Shown piece by piece: positions 61,233-64,000 of a stretch of DNA of 64,000 bases. The DNA is from CALMFG01 sp963674805. GTDB taxonomy: Bacteria; Bacillota; Clostridia; Christensenellales; CALMFG01. The position numbers were made by a program, and so were the translations under genes. Every line of letters begins with the position of its first letter. Within the stretch, counting starts at the first letter, position 1. The notes below the pieces were generated by a model. The model saw only the letters and a program-made list of their open reading frames with translations. It was not told the origin of the DNA and made no database searches. The stretch lies in assembly GCA_963674805.2 (NCBI GenBank), contig CAXXNY010000021.1, forward strand, positions 434,001-498,000, in the 5' to 3' direction.

Positions 61233-61883
61233 ATGGTTAAACTATCCGCATCAATACTCTCGGCCGATTGGCTTAAACTGGGGGAGGAAATCAAGAGGGT
61301 TGAACAGGCCGGCTGTGACTGTATTCATATCGATGTGACGGACGGGCATTTTGTCTCTAACATCACCATGGGTATGGATATCACAACGGCAGTATGCCGG
61401 GCAACGGATTTACGCGTGGATGCACACCTGATGATTTCGAATCCCGGCAGCTTCATACAGGCATTCTCAAAAGCCGGTGCGGATTCCATCACCTTTCATG
61501 CAGAGGCAACCGCGCATCCGTTTGAACTGATTAAAAAGATTAGGGAATACGGAAAATTGGCAGGTGTCGCACTGGATCCGGGCACTCGGATTGAAGCGGT
61601 CGAACATTACCTGCATCAAGTGGACATTGTGCTTTTAGTCTCGGTATGTGTTGGATTCGGCGGCCAAAAATATATCGATGAAATGGATGAGAAGATCAAA
61701 AGACTGAGTCAGTTAAGACAGCAAAAAGGGCTTGATTTCGAAATACAGGTAGACGGCGGAATCAATGCAAAGAACGGGCTTGAAAAGCATCTGCTGGGCG
61801 TAGACAACCTCGTCGGCGGCTCCATGTTTTTCTTATCAGATGATGTAAATCAATTAGTGAAGGATTTAAAAAGAATAGATTAA
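61233..61883 (+). CDS. Ribulose-phosphate 3-epimerase family protein, atypical motifs
   Basis: A 216-residue TIM-barrel epimerase. KLSASILSADWLKLGEEI and the metal site HIDVTDGHFVSNITMG are present, as are DAHLMISNPGSFI and FEIQVDGGINAKNG. Differences from housekeeping Rpe: VTDGHF in place of VMDGHF, and SVCVGFGGQKYI where MSVNPGFGGQ is normal, so the phosphate/active-site loop is altered. This suggests another sugar phosphate (allulose 6-phosphate or an L-sugar phosphate). First gene of the operon leading into the microcompartment shell gene, with a strong promoter and SorC-type operator upstream. Confidence 0.87.
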   Translation: MVKLSASILSADWLKLGEEIKRVEQAGCDCIHIDVTDGHFVSNITMGMDITTAVCRATDLRVDAHLMISNPGSFIQAFSKAGADSITFHAEATAHPFELIKKIREYGKLAGVALDPGTRIEAVEHYLHQVDIVLLVSVCVGFGGQKYIDEMDEKIKRLSQLRQQKGLDFEIQVDGGINAKNGLEKHLLGVDNLVGGSMFFLSDDVNQLVKDLKRID

Positions 61884-61901
61884 CTTTCGGAGGAACAAAA
61901 A

Positions 61902-62690
61902 ATGGCATTAAGCAGTGAGAAATTAGAAGGCAAAGTCTGTGTGGTCACAGGGGCGGCAAAGAGCATCGGATTCGCAATCGCAGAAAAGTATGCGGAGCAG
62001 GGCGCGAAGGTTGTATTGATTGATATTGATCCGCTCGTGATGGATTCAGCCAAAAAGCTGTCCGATCAGGGACACACAGCGAAAGGTTACATACTGAACA
62101 TCACCGATCGTGAGGCTGTATTAAAATGCTTTGACGATATCGTTAAAACAGTCGGCGATGTTTATGCGCTGGTGAACAATGCCGGTGTGGTGGATACCCG
62201 GCCTTTTGAAGAAAACGATGAAGCGATGATGGACAAGATATTTAAGGTGAATGTATACGGCACCACTTACTGCATTCAGGGCGCTCTGCCCAGCATGAAG
62301 AAAAACAACGCAGGTAAAATTATTAACTTTGCATCAAAATCCGGCAAGACAGGCTCCGCATTAATGGCGCCTTACAGTGCAGCGAAGGGAGCGGTAATCG
62401 TACTGACACAGGCGCTGGCCTTCGAGTTTGCAAAGAACAAAATCAATGTGAATGCGATTTGCCCGGGGATTACCGATGCAACCGGTGTCTGGGATTCGGT
62501 CAGCAAGGGCTACGTCGAAACCATGAAAATGGAACGTGACGAAATCGTTAAGAAATTTACGGCAAAGATTCCGCTGGGCCGTTTAACGGATATTCAGGAT
62601 GTGGTTGATTTTGTATTCTTCCTGACCGTTTCCGGCGACTACTGTACCGGACAAGCCTTTAATATTACCGGCGGAAGAGAGATGCACTAA
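61902..62690 (+). CDS. SDR oxidoreductase (microcompartment operon, first)
   Basis: A 262-residue classical SDR: cofactor loop VVTGAAKSIGFAIA, acidic IDIDP after the second strand (NAD+ preference), NNAGVVD, Ser in INFASKSGKTG and catalytic Tyr/Lys in APYSAAKGAVIVL. Resembles sorbitol-6-phosphate or galactitol dehydrogenases in outline. GGAGGA precedes the ATG 18 bases after the epimerase stop. It probably interconverts a polyol or its phosphate with the ketose that the epimerase acts on. Confidence 0.88.
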   Translation: MALSSEKLEGKVCVVTGAAKSIGFAIAEKYAEQGAKVVLIDIDPLVMDSAKKLSDQGHTAKGYILNITDREAVLKCFDDIVKTVGDVYALVNNAGVVDTRPFEENDEAMMDKIFKVNVYGTTYCIQGALPSMKKNNAGKIINFASKSGKTGSALMAPYSAAKGAVIVLTQALAFEFAKNKINVNAICPGITDATGVWDSVSKGYVETMKMERDEIVKKFTAKIPLGRLTDIQDVVDFVFFLTVSGDYCTGQAFNITGGREMH

Positions 62691-62719
62691 CGGTAAGGAT
62701 GCATTAAAGGGAGAAGATT

Positions 62720-63484
62720 ATGGAGTTAGATTTAAGAGGAAAAACTGCAATCGTCACCGGCGGCACAACAGGACTGGGCGCCGGTATATGCGAAGTACTC
62801 GCGGAAGAAGGCATGAACGTCATTGCGAATTATCTGTTTAACGCGGATGAAGCAAGGCGGTTTGCCGAAGACTTAAGTGCAAAGACGGGCACGTCCTGTG
62901 CGGCGCTATACGGCGATATCTCCAAAGCGGAGGATATTGACCATATCTTTGCGCAGGCGGAAAGACAGTACGGGCATATTGACGTACTGGTGAATAATGC
63001 GGGCATATGGCCGACGACACCGATTGAAGAGATGCCGGACAGCGAATGGGAAAAGGTGATGGACATTAACCTAAACGGCACTTTTATGTTTTCAAAGCGC
63101 GCTGCGATGCACTTCTTAAAACATGAAGTCAGAGGACATATTATTAATATCTCCTCAAAGTCGGGGTTTATGGTGTCTTCGCCGGATCACGCGCATTATG
63201 TATCCGCAAAGGGCGGTGTCAATATGATGACCAAGGCGTTTGCGCGTGAATTCGCGAAACGGGGCATCACGGTTAACGGCGTTGCGCCGGGAATGGTCCG
63301 GACACCGTTAAACGAAGACAAGTTATCACAAGATGAGTGGCTGAAGTATTATGAAGACCGGATTCCGGTCGGCCGCGTATCGACCGCAAGGGAAGTCGCA
63401 AGTGTGGTGGCGTTTCTTGCATCCGAAAAAGCAATGTATATCACAGGAACGATCGTTGATGTAACGGGCGGCATGTTGATATAA
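62720..63484 (+). CDS. SDR oxidoreductase (microcompartment operon, second)
   Basis: A 254-residue classical SDR: VTGGTTGLGAGICEVLA, DVLVNNAGIWP, Ser in INISSKSGFMVS, Tyr/Lys in AHYVSAKGGVNMM, and PLNEDKLSQDEW in the variable substrate loop. It resembles 3-oxoacyl-ACP reductase/gluconate dehydrogenase-type SDRs. No second acidic residue marks NAD+ preference (ANYLFN after strand two suggests NADP+), so the two SDRs in tandem may use different cofactors or act in sequence. Last metabolic gene before the shell protein. Confidence 0.88.
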   Translation: MELDLRGKTAIVTGGTTGLGAGICEVLAEEGMNVIANYLFNADEARRFAEDLSAKTGTSCAALYGDISKAEDIDHIFAQAERQYGHIDVLVNNAGIWPTTPIEEMPDSEWEKVMDINLNGTFMFSKRAAMHFLKHEVRGHIINISSKSGFMVSSPDHAHYVSAKGGVNMMTKAFAREFAKRGITVNGVAPGMVRTPLNEDKLSQDEWLKYYEDRIPVGRVSTAREVASVVAFLASEKAMYITGTIVDVTGGMLI

Positions 63485-63522
63485 AGAACGGGAAAGAATT
63501 CAAATCCGGAGGGAAAAAAATA

Positions 63523-63795
63523 ATGGAAAAACAAGCATTGGGCATGGTTGAAACAAAAGGTTTGGTCGGCGCAATTGAAGCGGCAGACGCGATGGTAAAA
63601 GCGGCCAACGTTCAACTCGTAGGGAAAGAAAAAATCGGGTCCGGCCTGGTAACCGTAATGGTCAGAGGCGATGTCGGCGCAGTTAAAGCAAGTGTTGACG
63701 CCGGAGCCGCTGCAGCAAAGCGCGTTGGCGAACTGTACTCTGTTCATGTTATTCCGCGGCCTCATGATGATGTCGAAACGATGCTCGCCAAATAG
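63523..63795 (+). CDS. Bacterial microcompartment shell protein, BMC-H (PduA/EutM-like)
   Basis: A 90-residue single-BMC-domain protein that forms shell hexamers. ALGMVETKGLVGAIEAADA opens the fold, KIGSGLVTVMVRGDVGAVK has the GSG pore loop of PduA/EutM, and VHVIPRPHDDVE closes it. Length equals that of PduA. GGAGG precedes the ATG. It is the only shell gene in the window; BMC-P, BMC-T and further BMC-H genes must lie to the right. Next is a DeoC aldolase with an encapsulation-like extension, so this is the left part of a microcompartment locus. Confidence 0.97.
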   Translation: MEKQALGMVETKGLVGAIEAADAMVKAANVQLVGKEKIGSGLVTVMVRGDVGAVKASVDAGAAAAKRVGELYSVHVIPRPHDDVETMLAK

Positions 63796-63835
63796 CATTC
63801 ATAGGAGCGAAACACGAGAATAACAGGAGAGAACG

Positions 63836-64000
63836 ATGGACATAGAAAGAATTATTGAAGAAGCCGTTAAAAAGGTGATCAACGACGTTGGCGTAAATCA
63901 CGAGGCATTCTCCGGCAAGTATGATGCCAGCTATGCGCAGTATATGGACCACACCGTTTTAAAACCGGAAACCACGAGGGAAACGGTCAAGCGGTTCTGC
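63836..64000 (+). CDS. deoC: Deoxyribose-phosphate aldolase (DeoC) with N-terminal encapsulation-like peptide (3' truncated)
   Basis: The first 55 codons before the window edge. ATG 63836 follows AGGAGA. Residues 1-18 (MDIERIIEEAVKKVINDV) form an amphipathic helix with Ile/Val at i, i+3/4, i+7, the form of signals that send enzymes into microcompartments; a linker (about 19-34) follows, then the DeoC start QYMDHTVLKPETTRETVK. Housekeeping DeoC begins near this last motif, so the ~35-residue extension is extra. DeoC splits 2-deoxyribose 5-phosphate into acetaldehyde and glyceraldehyde 3-phosphate; acetaldehyde is the usual reason to use a shell. The catalytic Lys lies outside the window. Confidence 0.88.
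   Translation, partial: MDIERIIEEAVKKVINDVGVNHEAFSGKYDASYAQYMDHTVLKPETTRETVKRFC

Noticed and set aside
1..64000. CRISPR arrays, tRNA or rRNA genes, insertion sequences, prophage
   Set aside because: No regularly spaced repeats, no cloverleaf or rRNA sequence, and no transposase, integrase or phage gene was recognised anywhere in the window.

Overview
The window reads as one contig from a Gram-positive anaerobe, most likely Bacillota (Clostridia). Supporting signs are strong GGAGG-type ribosome binding sites, short lipoprotein signal peptides in place of periplasmic signals, a YtrA-type GntR/ABC operon, SorC-family sugar regulators, a VTC/DUF4956 surface cluster, a DUF134 protein and many hairpin-plus-T terminators. 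The species cannot be fixed from the sequence. No rRNA, tRNA, CRISPR array, insertion sequence or prophage was seen, so this is a chromosomal metabolic and regulatory region.

Layout, 1-23.9 kb: the 3' part of mutY; a candidate small RNA with its own promoter and terminator; an orphan 57-residue Flp pilin gene; gnd; a polyprenyl-phosphate glycosyltransferase plus a polytopic membrane protein; a trehalose block (TrkA_C membrane protein, fused trehalose-6-phosphate synthase/phosphatase, GH65 phosphorylase); a double-HD/HD-GYP protein; an mtnA-like isomerase and an SDR; an arabinose operon (araA, araD, FGGY ribulokinase); a GntR(YtrA)-ABC exporter operon behind a perfect 11-bp inverted repeat; and a polytopic membrane protein.

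23.9-43.5 kb: a reverse-strand membrane protein gene split by a frameshift at a run of five G; a 49-residue membrane peptide gene coupled to an APC permease fused to two Usp domains; a Fur/Zur regulator and znuA-znuC-znuB behind a perfect 10-bp inverted repeat; a reverse-strand NAGPA-type phosphodiester glycosidase with a small membrane protein; a two-component system divergent from a VTC polyphosphate polymerase / DUF4956 / carbohydrate-binding lipoprotein operon, with 11-bp-phased direct repeats between them; then an unusual pair of modules, [LRR lipoprotein + XRE regulator] and [XRE regulator + membrane Ser/Thr kinase with extracellular LRRs].

43.5-64 kb: after a GNAT enzyme and a DUF134 protein comes a long sugar island. 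It has two ribose/galactose-type ABC importers (the second with two different permeases and its own binding protein), an SDR, a class II aldolase/epimerase, a UlaE-type L-xylulose-5-phosphate 3-epimerase, an iron alcohol dehydrogenase, an AllA-like cupin, an L-xylulokinase-type FGGY kinase and two convergent SorC regulators. A second operon then runs rpe-like epimerase, two SDRs, a BMC-H microcompartment shell protein and the start of a DeoC-type aldolase carrying an amphipathic N-terminal helix typical of encapsulation peptides. Short palindromes of the form TGACAWATGTCA or TGAACAAATGTTCA recur at the promoters of this island, arguing that the SorC proteins control transport, L-pentulose metabolism and the microcompartment as one regulon. 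The microcompartment locus continues past the right edge and is the most promising system in the window.
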